Shown here: positions 53,316-62,619 of the stretch, piece by piece
How the letters are laid out: each line of letters begins with the position of its first letter
Numbering within the stretch: the first letter of the stretch is position 1
Source of the DNA: Rheinheimera tangshanensis
GTDB taxonomy: Bacteria > Pseudomonadota > Gammaproteobacteria > Enterobacterales > Alteromonadaceae
Assembly (NCBI RefSeq): GCF_014645135.1
Contig: NZ_BMLH01000001.1
Coordinates: 434,001 to 498,000, forward strand
Direction of reading: 5' to 3'
DNA: 64,000 bases
The notes under the pieces: model-generated
What the model was told of the DNA's origin: nothing
Databases searched by the model: none
The model's input: the letters and a program-made list of their open reading frames with translations, nothing else
Made by a program: the position numbers and the translations under genes

Positions 53316-55469
53316 ATGTCGTTCAGGCCAGAGAAACAGTTAAAAGTTGAAGAGTGGTGGTATTTGCCACAGCTGGACAAGCTGGCAAAACTCAACAACA
53401 GGATGGAGGTCAGTGAGTTAGCTGATCTCGATCACCTGTGTCAAAGCGTACTGAATTTTTTCCTGATGAACCCAGGTCGCCTGATCAGTAAGGAAGAACT
53501 GTTAAAAGAAGTCTGGCAAATGACCTCTGTCACTGATGGCCGTGTAGCCCGGGTGATCAGTATTTTACGTGATGTGTTAGGGGATGATGTTAAATCCCCT
53601 CGTTATATCGAAACTATTCCAAAGCGTGGTTATCGTTTTATTGCCAAAGTGATAGAGCAGGAACAACTGATAGCTCCAGCTTCTGACGGTCAGGAAGAGC
53701 CTGCCAGTGCGGCGGAGCGGAAAATAAACCGTATCTGGTGGTTGAGCCTGACTGCCGCCACAGTATTACTCGCTGTGTTAGCCAGTTGGCTCTTTTGGCC
53801 CGGCGACTCAGATCTTGAAAAACAAGCGCCTTTTGTGAACTGGAGTCCGGTGTCTTCGTTAGATGGTTTTGAGTATTATCCGGCGATTTCAAACGATAAA
53901 AAGTTTTTGGTGTACAGCTATCAAAAAAGTAAAAATCACTCCAATGTGTTGATGCTGCAGAATTTACGGAATCATCAAACGCAACAACTGACACAAAGTG
54001 ACGCAGATGATTATGGCGCAAGTTTTCGGCCTGATGGCAAAGCCATCGCCTATCAACGATTAAAATACCGTGAATCCTGTGAAATCCGCCTACTAACTTT
54101 TACCGGTGAACCCGGTTTTTCTGCAACAGAAGATAAATTGTTGAGCTCTTGTGGTGCAGCTAGCACATCAACCCGCATCTCCTGGGCACCAGATGGTAAA
54201 TCTTTGTTATTTAGCAGCGATGAAAATGGTGCAAAACGTATGGCAATTTTTTCGCTGGATATAGCTTCAGGTAATAAAACCCAGCTGGTTTTGCCGAGTA
54301 ATTCAGGAATGGGGGATTTTACTGCCCGTTATTCTCATAGTGGCGATAAAATTGCCTTTTTACGTGATGTGGCCAGTAATTCAGTGCAAATCTGGCTAAT
54401 GGATTTAAATAGCAGAGAAACCTCGTTATTACTGCATCTTAAACATAGTTATCCGGGCGATATTGCCTGGAGCCATGATGATAAACAGATTTATTATCCT
54501 GCCCGAAAATGGAATATTGAAAGTGTTGATGTGAATACAGCCGAACAAACAACCATAGCTCTTACCAATAACCAGGCTTATGAAATAGCTTTAGGGGCAA
54601 ACAAGGAGTTTTATGGTGTGATAGGGCGTTATGGGAACTATTATATTAAAAAGTTTAATAACCCTATGACCAACCCTAAACCATCTGAAGAAATAGTTTT
54701 TAAATCCAACCGCAGTGAACGTATGGTGGAAGCGAATCCTACTTTGGATGGGCCAACAGCTGCTGTATCTATGCGTACCGGTTTGCCTCAGGTCTGGTTA
54801 TTTTACCCAGACGGCAGGCAGCAGATGATTAGCCAGTTTGAAACTTCAGTGGTGATATCTGATATGGAGTTTTCCGGTGATGGTAAGCAATTGTTGGTGC
54901 TGATAGATCAGGAAGTCTGGTTATTTGATTTAGCAGGTCAGGCTAAACGGATCAGCGCAAAAGGGGATGTGGTAAAAAACCTAAGTTGGGGTCAGCAAAC
55001 CAATACTGTATTTTATACAGTCAATAATAAAGGCAATTGGCTGGTGATGTCTTATCAGTTGGATTCGGAAAACCAGCCTGTAGCCTATCTGGATGGCGTT
55101 GATTTATTTGTCCAAAGCAAAGGTAGTAACCATCAGTTAAAACGAAGTACGGCCACAGGCCGATACAGTATTTTGACAGAACAGGGCGAAGAACTTTTAA
55201 GTGATGAAGTGCAGAGACTAATATTTGTTGAGTCCTCTACTTTTTTGCTGCGGGAAAATGGTCTGTATTTTTCCGCTATTAATGATCAGCAGCAAAGCCA
55301 GTTATATTTTTACTCTTACAAGGATAAAGTTCTGACTCCTTTGGCTTTGGTGTCTGATTTATATTCATCCCGTTTTTCGTTAAGTCATGATGGTCAGTAT
55401 ATTTATATGGTGATAGGAGAGACTCAGGATTTAGATATAGCTAAATTAGAGCTAAAAACCATAAAATAA
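53316..55469 (+). CDS. CadC-like membrane regulator with periplasmic propeller
   Basis: A 717-residue one-component regulator: N-terminal winged helix (about 20-110, ending RYIETIPKRGYRFIA), one membrane helix (about 140-161), and a periplasmic TolB/WD40-like beta-propeller with repeats such as WAPDGKSLLFSSDENG, YSHSGDKIAFLRD and SGDGKQLLVLID. It is a clear paralogue of the protein at 55835 (shared SSLDG, GLPQVW.. and ISQF blocks). A small secreted-peptide gene lies 92 bases downstream. The signal and target genes are unknown. It directly follows mrcB. Confidence 0.85.
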   Translation: MSFRPEKQLKVEEWWYLPQLDKLAKLNNRMEVSELADLDHLCQSVLNFFLMNPGRLISKEELLKEVWQMTSVTDGRVARVISILRDVLGDDVKSPRYIETIPKRGYRFIAKVIEQEQLIAPASDGQEEPASAAERKINRIWWLSLTAATVLLAVLASWLFWPGDSDLEKQAPFVNWSPVSSLDGFEYYPAISNDKKFLVYSYQKSKNHSNVLMLQNLRNHQTQQLTQSDADDYGASFRPDGKAIAYQRLKYRESCEIRLLTFTGEPGFSATEDKLLSSCGAASTSTRISWAPDGKSLLFSSDENGAKRMAIFSLDIASGNKTQLVLPSNSGMGDFTARYSHSGDKIAFLRDVASNSVQIWLMDLNSRETSLLLHLKHSYPGDIAWSHDDKQIYYPARKWNIESVDVNTAEQTTIALTNNQAYEIALGANKEFYGVIGRYGNYYIKKFNNPMTNPKPSEEIVFKSNRSERMVEANPTLDGPTAAVSMRTGLPQVWLFYPDGRQQMISQFETSVVISDMEFSGDGKQLLVLIDQEVWLFDLAGQAKRISAKGDVVKNLSWGQQTNTVFYTVNNKGNWLVMSYQLDSENQPVAYLDGVDLFVQSKGSNHQLKRSTATGRYSILTEQGEELLSDEVQRLIFVESSTFLLRENGLYFSAINDQQQSQLYFYSYKDKVLTPLALVSDLYSSRFSLSHDGQYIYMVIGETQDLDIAKLELKTIK

Positions 55470-55561
55470 TCATTAATTTATAATAATTTCATCAGTTTAT
55501 GTATTTGCAGACATCCGATAGTGTGTTGGTCAAATTTAACCACTCTATTTGGGACTTATAT

Positions 55562-55768
55562 ATGAAACTGATTAAATATATCGCCGCTATTGCTGTAGTT
55601 GCTTCAACTTCTCTGGTTTCAGGTGGCAATGCTACAGCTACAAATCATACCCAAGCTGTTGCTGGCGTTTGCCCAAACTGGCCATACTGCCGTGATGTAG
55701 AGATTGCAGATCAAACCATGGATACAAATCAATATATGAAGCTTGAAGCAGTGCGCAAGGCTGTTTAA
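55562..55768 (+). CDS. tiny secreted peptide of unknown function
   Basis: A 68-residue product. Residues 1-26 look like a Sec signal (KLIKYIAAIAVVASTSLVSGG...), leaving a peptide of about 42 residues with VCPNWPYC (two cysteines, CX5C), an acidic stretch and a C-terminal KLEAVRKAV. ATG 55562 is the natural start for the signal; an earlier in-frame ATG at 55499 adds 21 residues that break it. It is placed between two paralogous membrane regulators. It may be a regulated product or the signal itself. It is unrecognised and could also be a non-functional leader. Confidence 0.62.
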   Translation: MKLIKYIAAIAVVASTSLVSGGNATATNHTQAVAGVCPNWPYCRDVEIADQTMDTNQYMKLEAVRKAV

Positions 55769-55798
55769 CTCACCCCTCTACTTTTTGTCTGAATTGGT

Positions 55799-55829
55799 TA
55801 TAATCCGCCTACTTATTTATGTAGGCGGA
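55799..55829 (+). promoter_or_regulatory. TATAAT box and 9-bp inverted repeat before the second CadC-like gene
   Basis: TATAAT at 55799-55804 is followed at once by TCCGCCTAC (55804-55812), an 8-base loop and GTAGGCGGA (55821-55829), a perfect repeat. ATG 55835 lies 5 bases on, and the likely ribosome site AGGCGG is inside the right arm. It could be an operator at the transcription start, or, if transcribed from further upstream, a hairpin hiding the ribosome site. Confidence 0.55.
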
Positions 55830-55834
55830 CCCTT

Positions 55835-57931
55835 ATGCAACATACGGCAGACTACCTGACCTTTGGTCAATGGCGGTATCTGCGTACCATCGGACAATTA
55901 CAACCTCTATCAGCTAGCGCTGATCCGGAGGTGTTGACATTGGAACCCCGGCTGCACAAATTATTAAACTTTTTCCTGGACCATAAAGATCTGGTGGTGA
56001 GTCGCGAACAAATTTTGTCTGGGGTTTGGGGCGAAGGTTTAGGCTCGGATGAATCCTTAACCCGTGCTATAGCCGCTCTGCGCCGAGCTCTGCAAGACAG
56101 CAGAGTGGAGCCGACTTATATCGCAACTTTGTCAAAAAAAGGTTACTGCTGGCTGGCTCCCGTAACAGAAATTGATGTGCCACCTGAGATTGAATCGCCA
56201 CAGAACGCGGCAAACCCGACTCCAGCGGATCTGCTGAGCACCCAAAAAGCTATAGAGAACTGGCATCACACCAAGCAAAATAAATTAAAACGTATTCGCT
56301 ATATCTGGTTCAGCACTTTAATACTGTTACTATTTAGCCTGAGTTTTGCATTATTGCTCAGTAAAATGAACGAAAAGGCTACTTTACCTCGTTATTTACA
56401 GGTCACACCTTTGAGTGCGCTTGATGGCAAAGAACAAAGCCCTTTATTGTCGAATGATCACTCTTTATTACTATTCCAGCACCAATTTCCTGACGATGTC
56501 AGTTGGCGTTGGGTTGCACAGCAACTTCCTTCGATGCAATCCCAACATGATGAACAAAGTTATCAGTTGCTCTCTCAGCCTCATTGGTTGAATACAGAAC
56601 ACATTATTTTTCGGGCGCAACAACAGCAAAAGTGCGCCTTTTGGCGTCAAAAAGTAAAACATGGTTTTTCAGCTGCGGTGCCACTGTTTTCTTGTCATCA
56701 GTTTAGTGCGTCCGGGCAAGCTGTCACTGCGGATGGTTTGTACTGGTTGGACTTAGATCCTGCCACAGGACAAACTCAGCTTTGGTTATGGCAAGAGGAT
56801 TCGTCTCAACGTTTGTTGATGCAGTTTCCCGCGCAGTGGCGTGGCGTCAGTCATCTTATTGTCAGAGATAAAAAAGCTTATGCGCTGGCGCAAACAGGTT
56901 ACAGCTATTCTTCATTGCTGGAATTGGATTTAACGGATTTAGACTGGCGGGTTATTACTGAGTTTGATTTTGCTGCCAATCAACTTGCATGGTGGGGCGA
57001 ACATGACTTATTGGTAAATAAGTCCGCCCAGCAACTTCAGGTGTGGTCGCTGCGAACCGGAAATAGTAGAGTATTTGGCGAAATGACCTTTAATCTGGCA
57101 GAAAGCTCAGTCTGGAAACAATCGTTATTAGCGGTTTATCCAGCTCAGGCTGTTACAGACATAGGTCAATTACAATGGCAGGAGCATAATAGTCAATTTG
57201 TTACTTTACCTTTTGCCGAGAGTAACAGATCAGAGTTTTTACTACAGGCACATCACGGTCAGTACTATTTCATCTCTGATCGCTCAGGACTGCCGCAAAT
57301 CTGGCGCTCGCAAGGAGAAAACACCCAACAAATCAGTCAGTTTAAAACCCAACTCAGTATTCAGCAGTTGTTATGGTTTAATGATAAGTTGTTGTTACTG
57401 GTCGACAGGCAGTTATTTGAATTTTCAGAAACATCGTCAAAACTAATACCTTTCACGGAGAAGCTGGCTGGAAGCGAGCATTTTGTGGTCTGTGACAACA
57501 CTTTGTATTGGACATCTAAGGACCAAAAAGGTTGGGCCTTAAATCGTCTTGAACAAGGCAAAAACAAAGAATTACTCAGAGACGTTGTCAATGTCGGCTG
57601 TGGACCAGGACAAAGTCTGGTGTTACAGCAACAGGATTCGCTTTATGTCAGGCAGTGGCTGCAAGGTCAAACCATCACTTTGCCTATACAAATTAATTGG
57701 CGCAACACGGATGCATCTGCTTGGGCAAGCACAGATACAGGGTTGTACTGGTTATCAGCAAACGGAACTGTGTTGAATTATTATGGCTGGGTGAATCGAC
57801 AACAGCAGCAATGGCCGCTTCCTGAACATGCACAGGCTTTGGTTTCAGGACTTGATGGAACTTTGTTTGTGCAGCAATTCAGGGCTCAGGATACAGATAT
57901 TGTCTGGTTGCATCCTGAGCCTGTTGAATAA
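55835..57931 (+). CDS. second CadC-like membrane regulator with periplasmic propeller
   Basis: A 698-residue paralogue of the product at 53316 with the same plan: winged helix (about 20-110, with SREQILSGVWGEGLGSDESLTR-like region and TLSKKGYCWLA), a membrane helix (about 154-175) and a divergent periplasmic propeller rich in WxxQ and LLV strands. The propeller repeats are less regular than in its paralogue, so its ligand may differ. The start lies right behind the inverted repeat. It ends 3 bases before the convergent hemL stop. Confidence 0.83.
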   Translation: MQHTADYLTFGQWRYLRTIGQLQPLSASADPEVLTLEPRLHKLLNFFLDHKDLVVSREQILSGVWGEGLGSDESLTRAIAALRRALQDSRVEPTYIATLSKKGYCWLAPVTEIDVPPEIESPQNAANPTPADLLSTQKAIENWHHTKQNKLKRIRYIWFSTLILLLFSLSFALLLSKMNEKATLPRYLQVTPLSALDGKEQSPLLSNDHSLLLFQHQFPDDVSWRWVAQQLPSMQSQHDEQSYQLLSQPHWLNTEHIIFRAQQQQKCAFWRQKVKHGFSAAVPLFSCHQFSASGQAVTADGLYWLDLDPATGQTQLWLWQEDSSQRLLMQFPAQWRGVSHLIVRDKKAYALAQTGYSYSSLLELDLTDLDWRVITEFDFAANQLAWWGEHDLLVNKSAQQLQVWSLRTGNSRVFGEMTFNLAESSVWKQSLLAVYPAQAVTDIGQLQWQEHNSQFVTLPFAESNRSEFLLQAHHGQYYFISDRSGLPQIWRSQGENTQQISQFKTQLSIQQLLWFNDKLLLLVDRQLFEFSETSSKLIPFTEKLAGSEHFVVCDNTLYWTSKDQKGWALNRLEQGKNKELLRDVVNVGCGPGQSLVLQQQDSLYVRQWLQGQTITLPIQINWRNTDASAWASTDTGLYWLSANGTVLNYYGWVNRQQQQWPLPEHAQALVSGLDGTLFVQQFRAQDTDIVWLHPEPVE

Positions 57932-57934
57932 CTC

Positions 57935-59221
57935 TTATGCTTTTAGCTGGAGAAAGGCTTTTTTAGCTGCGGCTATAGTATACGCAAGGTCGTCGTCACT
58001 ATGAGCTATCGACAAGAAACCTGCTTCATAAGCTGAAGGTGCCAGATAAACCCCTTGCTCCAACATCAGGTGGAAAAAGCGTTTAAAGGCTGCGATATCA
58101 CACTGAGTGGCTTGCTGGTAGTTAGTGATTTGTGCTTCCTTGCTAAAAAATACACCAAACATACCGCCGACCTGGGTGGTCGCTAATGGAATACCTACTT
58201 CTTTAGCAACTGCTGCTAAACCTTCAATCAGCTGTGTGGTTTTGGCTGTTAAAACATCATACACACCAGGTTTACGGATTTCTGTCAGTGCTGCTAAACC
58301 AGCGGCCATAGCAATGGGATTACCGGATAAGGTACCTGCCTGATAGACGCCACCTAAAGGCGCTATATGCTGCATAATATCGCGACGACCACCAAAAGCG
58401 CCCACTGGCATACCGCCACCAATAATTTTGCCTAAGGTCGTCAGGTCAGGTTTGATGTTGTAATAAGCCTGAGCTCCGCCTAAAGCCACGCGGAACCCCG
58501 TCATTACTTCATCAAAAATCAGCACTGCACCGTATTGATCACACAGGGCTCGCAGACCTTCTAAAAAGCCCGGCGCTGGGGGGATGCAGTTCATATTGCC
58601 AGCCACAGGTTCGACAATAATACAGGCCAGATCGGCACCTTGTTCGGCAAAAATCTGCTTCACTTGCTCTAAGTTATTAAACTCTGCGGTCAGGGTATAT
58701 TTGGCAAAATCAGCAGGGACGCCAGGAGAATTGGGCACACCCAGAGTTAAAGCGCCTGAGCCGGCTTTAACCAATAAAGAGTCGGCATGGCCGTGGTAAC
58801 AGCCTTCAAATTTTAAAATACTGTTACGACCGGTAAAACCACGGGCCAAACGAATAGCGCTCATGGTCGCTTCTGTGCCTGAGCTGACCATACGGACCAT
58901 TTCCATGCTGGGCACTAATTCACAGATGGTTTCAGCCATAGTGATTTCAGCAGGGCAAGGCGCACCAAAACTTAAACCTTTTTCTGCAGCTTTGACTACA
59001 GCTTCACGGATCGCTGGGTGATTATGCCCCAGCAACATTGGGCCCCAGGACCCTATATAGTCGATATACTTTTTGCCATCGACATCGTACAAATAAGCCC
59101 TGTTGGCGCTATCAATAAAAACAGGTGTACCGCCAACGCTTTTAAAAGCGCGAACTGGTGAATTCACGCCACCAGGAATGGTGTTCTGTGCTTGTTGAAA
59201 TAATTGTTCTGACTTGGACAT
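57935..59221 (-). CDS. hemL: glutamate-1-semialdehyde 2,1-aminomutase
   Basis: Converts glutamate semialdehyde to 5-aminolevulinate, the first dedicated haem precursor in the C5 pathway. It is 428 residues. Seen are the PLP-binding parts [35 protein letters not shown] and the lysine site [16 protein letters not shown] (around residue 265). It stops 3 bases from the CadC-like gene. A terminator hairpin (59247-59273) lies between it and pyrB, so it is likely transcribed on its own. Confidence 0.97.
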   Translation of the reverse strand: MSKSEQLFQQAQNTIPGGVNSPVRAFKSVGGTPVFIDSANRAYLYDVDGKKYIDYIGSWGPMLLGHNHPAIREAVVKAAEKGLSFGAPCPAEITMAETICELVPSMEMVRMVSSGTEATMSAIRLARGFTGRNSILKFEGCYHGHADSLLVKAGSGALTLGVPNSPGVPADFAKYTLTAEFNNLEQVKQIFAEQGADLACIIVEPVAGNMNCIPPAPGFLEGLRALCDQYGAVLIFDEVMTGFRVALGGAQAYYNIKPDLTTLGKIIGGGMPVGAFGGRRDIMQHIAPLGGVYQAGTLSGNPIAMAAGLAALTEIRKPGVYDVLTAKTTQLIEGLAAVAKEVGIPLATTQVGGMFGVFFSKEAQITNYQQATQCDIAAFKRFFHLMLEQGVYLAPSAYEAGFLSIAHSDDDLAYTIAAAKKAFLQLKA

Positions 59222-59246
59222 AAAAGATCCTTAAAACCAAAGCTCT

Positions 59247-59273
59247 AAAACAAAGCCGGGCCTAAAGCCCGAC
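59247..59273 (-). terminator. terminator between pyrB and hemL
   Basis: On the minus strand GTCGGGC-TTTAG-GCCCGGC (one G-T pair) is followed by TTTGTTTT. It lies 22 bases past the pyrB stop. Confidence 0.7.
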
Positions 59274-59295
59274 TTAAAGATAACTGTATTGTGCA

Positions 59296-60300
59296 TTATT
59301 TATTGCTGTACCAAGGTACTTCGCGTTCGTATTTAGTCACCAACTGTTCTACACCTAAAGTTAAAGCAAACAACGCCATACGAACCAAAACGCCATTGTC
59401 AGCCTGGCGGAAAATGGCCAGATTTGGGTTCAGGTTTAAGTCGTTATCCAATTCATTGGCTTCGATACGTGAATCCCGTGGTAGCGGATGCATAATGACG
59501 GTATTGGATTTACAGTGTTTGGTGTAAATATCCTGATTTAAGCGGAATTTTCCGCGGTATTTATTGGCTTCTTCCTGTGAGGGGAAACGCTCTTCCTGAA
59601 TACGGGTTTGATAAACAATATCTGCATTCAGATGACCAGCTAATTGATCAGTCACTGTCACTCTGTGGCCTGCGTTTTCAATCAGGGAAACAATATCATC
59701 CGGCATAGCCAGCTCATTGGGTGCTATCAGCGTGAACTGGATGTTTTTATACAGTGCCAGTAACTTGGATAACGAATGCACAGTACGGCCAAACTTTAAA
59801 TCGCCAATCATAGCGATATGCATACCATCTATAGGTTGTTGTGAGGCGGCCAGCTCTTTTTCTATAGTAAATAAATCCAATAAAGCTTGAGTGGGATGCT
59901 CATTCGCACCGTCACCACCGTTTAACACCGGCACGCGACTGCCTTCAGCAAATTCAGCCACTGAACCTGCTTGCGGATGACGCATGGCGATTACATCGCT
60001 GTAACTGCTGATCACCCGTGCTGTATCAAACAAGGATTCGCCTTTAGATAAAGCCGAGGATTGCATACCTGTGGTTTCGCGAACTTCACCGCCTAACAGG
60101 TTGAACGCGCAACCAAAGCTGACACGAGTTCTGGTGCTGGGTTCGAAAAACAGATTGCCTAAAATAGCTCCTTCAAGCACAGTCGTGCGCTTCTGCCGTT
60201 TGGCATAAGGTTCCATGCTTCGGGCGATATCAAAAACTTGCTGAATTTTGTCGCGGTCAAACTGTTTGACGGAGAGGATGTGTTCGCCTTTAAAGCTCAT
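59296..60300 (-). CDS. pyrB: aspartate carbamoyltransferase
   Basis: Second step of pyrimidine synthesis, condensing carbamoyl phosphate with aspartate. It is 334 residues. Carbamoyl-phosphate site FEPSTRTRVSFGCA, GANEHPTQALLDL, and the aspartate loop IMHPLPRDSRI are present. The protein lengths and sequence differ from the E. coli catalytic chain (311 residues), and no pyrI lies behind it, so it may be the unregulated form seen in some gammaproteobacteria. The region upstream (60301-60390) has a TATTAT-like box on the minus strand. Confidence 0.93.
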   Translation of the reverse strand: MSFKGEHILSVKQFDRDKIQQVFDIARSMEPYAKRQKRTTVLEGAILGNLFFEPSTRTRVSFGCAFNLLGGEVRETTGMQSSALSKGESLFDTARVISSYSDVIAMRHPQAGSVAEFAEGSRVPVLNGGDGANEHPTQALLDLFTIEKELAASQQPIDGMHIAMIGDLKFGRTVHSLSKLLALYKNIQFTLIAPNELAMPDDIVSLIENAGHRVTVTDQLAGHLNADIVYQTRIQEERFPSQEEANKYRGKFRLNQDIYTKHCKSNTVIMHPLPRDSRIEANELDNDLNLNPNLAIFRQADNGVLVRMALFALTLGVEQLVTKYEREVPWYSNK

Positions 60301-60390
60301 ACTGGGTGCTCATCTGCTAGAGGTTGCGGGGGCGCCGAAACTGGCTGAAAGTCGGGGCATATAATAGCAAATAAGGTGCTTTAAATCAGC

Positions 60391-60822
60391 CTAGAGTGGC
60401 TTTAAAATCGCCAGAAAAATGATGCCAAACAATAACAGCACCGGAAACTCATTAAAGAAGCGGTAAAATTTGCTGCTTTTGCTGTTTTTGCCCAGCTTAA
60501 AGTCGCTTAACAGCTTAAAGCAATACCCGTGATAGATATAAAGCAGGGTGACCAACACTAACTTGTAATGCAGCCAACTGCTTGCAGCAAACCAGGCTGA
60601 ACCATACAGATGAATCAGCCAGAGGCCAAATACCAGCGTTAGCACCGCAAAAGGTGTGACAAAATAAAGTAATCGCCTCTCCATCACTTTAAACTGGGTA
60701 TCGACTGCCGGGTCTTTGTTGTCAGCGTGATATACAAACAAGCGCGGCAGATAAAAAATGCCTGCAAACCAGGCCACCATAAAACTGACATGTAATGCCT
60801 TAATAATGAGTAATGTATTCAT
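60391..60822 (-). CDS. hemJ: protoporphyrinogen oxidase HemJ
   Basis: A 143-residue membrane protein with four helices. HemJ oxidises protoporphyrinogen IX in the late haem pathway in bacteria lacking HemG or HemY. Key features are the N-terminal ALHVSFMVAWFAGIFYLPRLFVYH (essential histidine in the first helix) and LLYFVTPFAVLTLVFGLWL. It overlaps the CLC gene stop by one base (TGATG), so it is translationally coupled to it. hemL lies two genes away. Confidence 0.92.
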   Translation of the reverse strand: MNTLLIIKALHVSFMVAWFAGIFYLPRLFVYHADNKDPAVDTQFKVMERRLLYFVTPFAVLTLVFGLWLIHLYGSAWFAASSWLHYKLVLVTLLYIYHGYCFKLLSDFKLGKNSKSSKFYRFFNEFPVLLLFGIIFLAILKPL

Positions 60823-62525
60823 CAGATTAAATTGTTCTGTTTAGTTAAAAGAGCTCGAACCTGTTCCCAGCGGATCAGGCCCAACAATTGTTCAGGCATT
60901 TGTGGATCGTAAATGTAAACGACGCCGCCTTTTTGTTCGTCCAGTAGCGTATGTACTTCTGCCATAGTAGCCTGATGGCTTAAACCCTGCAGGGGCTGAT
61001 GTACTAAGGTCGCTTGCCCTGTCATCGAAGCGTCCAAATCATAATCAATCAACAAGAAAGGCTGTTCCGGATTGTTGGTCTTTTGCAGTAGCAATTGGTG
61101 GGCAGGTTTGTTGGCCAGAATAGTTTCAATTTGACTGTCTTCAGACGCTGATAGCACCAAATACTCTTTATCCAACATCGCCAGAACCCCGACCTTTTGC
61201 AGCACGTCATCCGCAGGCGCCAGTTTATAGGGCAGTTGTTGCAGTTCTAATTGCAATACAAAAATCGATTTGTTTTTAAATAACTGCACTGTAGTGACAT
61301 AAGCGCAGGTAATGACCAGCATGGCTGGTACTATGATATCCGGGTTGTAGGACAGCTCCATCACGGCCACCAAAGCGGCCAGAGGAGCGTGTAAAGTTGC
61401 AGCCATAAAACCTGCCATACCCAAAGTGGCATAAGTACCGGATAAACTGGCGTCTCCTGACACAAATACCGGTAAAAACGCCAATAAAGTACCAGCTAAA
61501 ATTCCTATACCAAAGATTGGGCCCACCACCCCTCCAGGCACCGCCAGACCTACAGCTACTATGGTTAGCACAAACTTAGCCAGCAATATAGTCAGTAATA
61601 ACCAGAATTCAGTCGAGGCGGTCACAGCATAAAATATGGCACCTGTTTCTGCCCCCATCGCCTGAGGAACCAGATGACCTATGGCAGCGGTAATACTGGC
61701 GGCTAACAACAGCTTCAGCGCTAAATGCCAGTTCTGGAACCACTTTAAAATGCGCCAGATACTTTGGTTAAAGACATAAGCACCAGCGCCTATGGCGATA
61801 CCACAAAGCACCAGATAAGGCAGATGCCAGCCACTGATTGAGATAATTTTCAGTGCCGCCAAATCATTGCCCATACCAAAGACGCCTCGGGTTAATAAAG
61901 CTCCAACCACTGAAGCCAGCATCACGGGCACAAAGACATGAATACGATATTCCCTTAGTACCACCTCCATCACAAAAATGACCGCGGCCAAAGGCGTATT
62001 AAAGGATGCTGAAATAGCGGCCGCTATGCCACAACCAGCCAGAATACGGATGCTGTTGTATGGTAAGTGCAAATATTGACCAAGCAAGCCAGCGCCAAAA
62101 GCGCCCAAATGTACTGAAGGGCCTTCACGACCTACAGAAAAACCACTGGTCAGCGCTATGATGCCGCCAAAAAACTGATTAAAAGTATTCCAGAACGGAA
62201 TGACCCCGTAGCGGGTTTTAATACGATGGATCACATAGGAAATGCCCATACGATAATGCGACAGTCCAACTAACATCGCCATGATGCTGATAAGTCCGGC
62301 TGCGATAAAAGGCAAAGTCCAACGGTAGCCTTCGGCTATGCCGGAAAAGTCGTCAGTACGTTCCAAAAAGAAACTTTGGATGCCGATAATAGTCAGACGA
62401 AACAGCAGAATGATCAGAGCAGCTAAAAAACCTGCCACTATGGCCAACAGGCATAATTGTACCGAAGTAAGAGGGAAAGCTAACCGAAGTCGTAATTTTG
62501 CTTGCCAGTCCGCTGGTAGTAACAT
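60822..62525 (-). CDS. CLC-type chloride channel/transporter with CBS tail
   Basis: An eleven-helix CLC protein of about 567 residues. The gating glutamate motif GREGPSVHLGAFGAG and late GLAVPGGVVGPIFG are present; the first GSGIP is changed to GISYV-like sequence. The C-terminal 120 residues form a CBS-like region. ATG 62525 is chosen; an in-frame ATG at 62564 would add 13 residues, and neither has a clear ribosome site. CLC proteins exchange chloride for protons or conduct anions. hemJ is coupled to its end. Confidence 0.85.
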   Translation of the reverse strand: MLLPADWQAKLRLRLAFPLTSVQLCLLAIVAGFLAALIILLFRLTIIGIQSFFLERTDDFSGIAEGYRWTLPFIAAGLISIMAMLVGLSHYRMGISYVIHRIKTRYGVIPFWNTFNQFFGGIIALTSGFSVGREGPSVHLGAFGAGLLGQYLHLPYNSIRILAGCGIAAAISASFNTPLAAVIFVMEVVLREYRIHVFVPVMLASVVGALLTRGVFGMGNDLAALKIISISGWHLPYLVLCGIAIGAGAYVFNQSIWRILKWFQNWHLALKLLLAASITAAIGHLVPQAMGAETGAIFYAVTASTEFWLLLTILLAKFVLTIVAVGLAVPGGVVGPIFGIGILAGTLLAFLPVFVSGDASLSGTYATLGMAGFMAATLHAPLAALVAVMELSYNPDIIVPAMLVITCAYVTTVQLFKNKSIFVLQLELQQLPYKLAPADDVLQKVGVLAMLDKEYLVLSASEDSQIETILANKPAHQLLLQKTNNPEQPFLLIDYDLDASMTGQATLVHQPLQGLSHQATMAEVHTLLDEQKGGVVYIYDPQMPEQLLGLIRWEQVRALLTKQNNLI

Positions 62526-62563
62526 GCTATAGTGTCTGAGTCTGAGATGGACAAAGTGTAACA

Positions 62564-62602
62564 TATACCCACACGAATTGAAGTTCTGGCATTTCGGGTA
62601 TA
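62564..62602. repeat. short TATACCC/GGGTATA element (possible ERIC end relic)
   Basis: TATACCC (62564-62570) and GGGTATA (62596-62602) flank a 25-base core with TTGAAGTTCTGGCATTTC. The right side resembles an ERIC end. It lies between the divergent CLC and DUF6776-like genes. Confidence 0.4.
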
Positions 62603-62619
62603 ACTAATTGAGTAGATTG

